From an uncultured Clostridia bacterium (lineage in GTDB: Bacteria; Bacillota; Clostridia; Oscillospirales; Ruminococcaceae), in assembly GCA_947624425.1 (NCBI GenBank), contig CANQKG010000018.1, forward strand, positions 1 through 13,430: a stretch of 13,430 bases of DNA, read 5' to 3'. The notes under the pieces were generated by a model that saw nothing but the letters and a program-made list of their open reading frames with translations, did not search any database and was not told the origin of the DNA. A program made the translations under genes and the position numbers. This document shows, piece by piece, positions 13,384-13,430 of the stretch. How positions within the stretch are numbered: position 1 is the first letter of the stretch; the number at the start of each line of letters is the position of its first letter.

Positions 13384-13430
13384 TCTGTAAACAAGGGGGA
13401 CCAAAAGACAGGGACGCGCTTATCTCCCTG

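Overview
The window looks like chromosomal DNA from a spore-forming gut Clostridia, probably of the Oscillospiraceae/Ruminococcaceae type. This rests on strong SD sites, textbook sigma-A promoters (TTGACA-17-TATAAT), intrinsic terminators, CotH and CotF-like sporulation-associated proteins, ThyX in the thymidylate pathway, and a LarA-family protein. Most of the window is visibly GC-rich. The exception is about 7.35-9.75 kb, which is clearly more AT-rich. The assignment is inference; no rRNA or marker gene is present.

Layout. (1) 1-1082: an open frame entering from the left edge whose first ~30 codons are aspartokinase and whose remainder is the C-terminal two thirds of a LarA/DUF2088-type protein, an in-frame chimera. 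(2) 1160-3157: amino-sugar pair, a divergent NagB-like sugar-phosphate isomerase and NagA deacetylase, ending in a strong terminator. (3) 3214-6222: a three-gene operon, CotH-type atypical kinase, VTC-type polyphosphate-polymerase-domain protein and DUF4956 membrane protein. It is driven by a promoter with a perfect 12-bp palindrome between -35 and -10. (4) 6254-7341: a monocistronic DRE-TIM aldolase-family gene with a consensus promoter and a dyad in its leader, closed by a bidirectional terminator. (5) 7377-9595, minus strand: an AT-rich cassette of a divergent adenylosuccinate-synthetase homologue and a LysR regulator. The two promoters share an ATAAG-N5-GTTAT box. (6) 9807-9882, minus: tRNA-Ala(CGC) with its own consensus promoter and terminator. 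(7) 9934-10457: two small CotF-like proteins behind a sequence matching the forespore sigma-G consensus. (8) 10458-11032: non-coding, holding a MITE-like inverted-repeat element (10643-10857), a terminator and the thyX promoter. (9) 11033-13383: tightly packed thyX, tmk-like and DUF2156 genes.

Most promising for novelty are the LysR/PurA-like cassette, where the synthetase retains its catalytic Asp and His but has altered IMP-recognition loops and the regulator's likely binding sites are visible, and the CotH-VTC-DUF4956 operon with its palindromic promoter. No integrase, transposase gene, CRISPR array or rRNA was seen. Residue alignments to E. coli enzymes were made from memory and should be confirmed by a real alignment.
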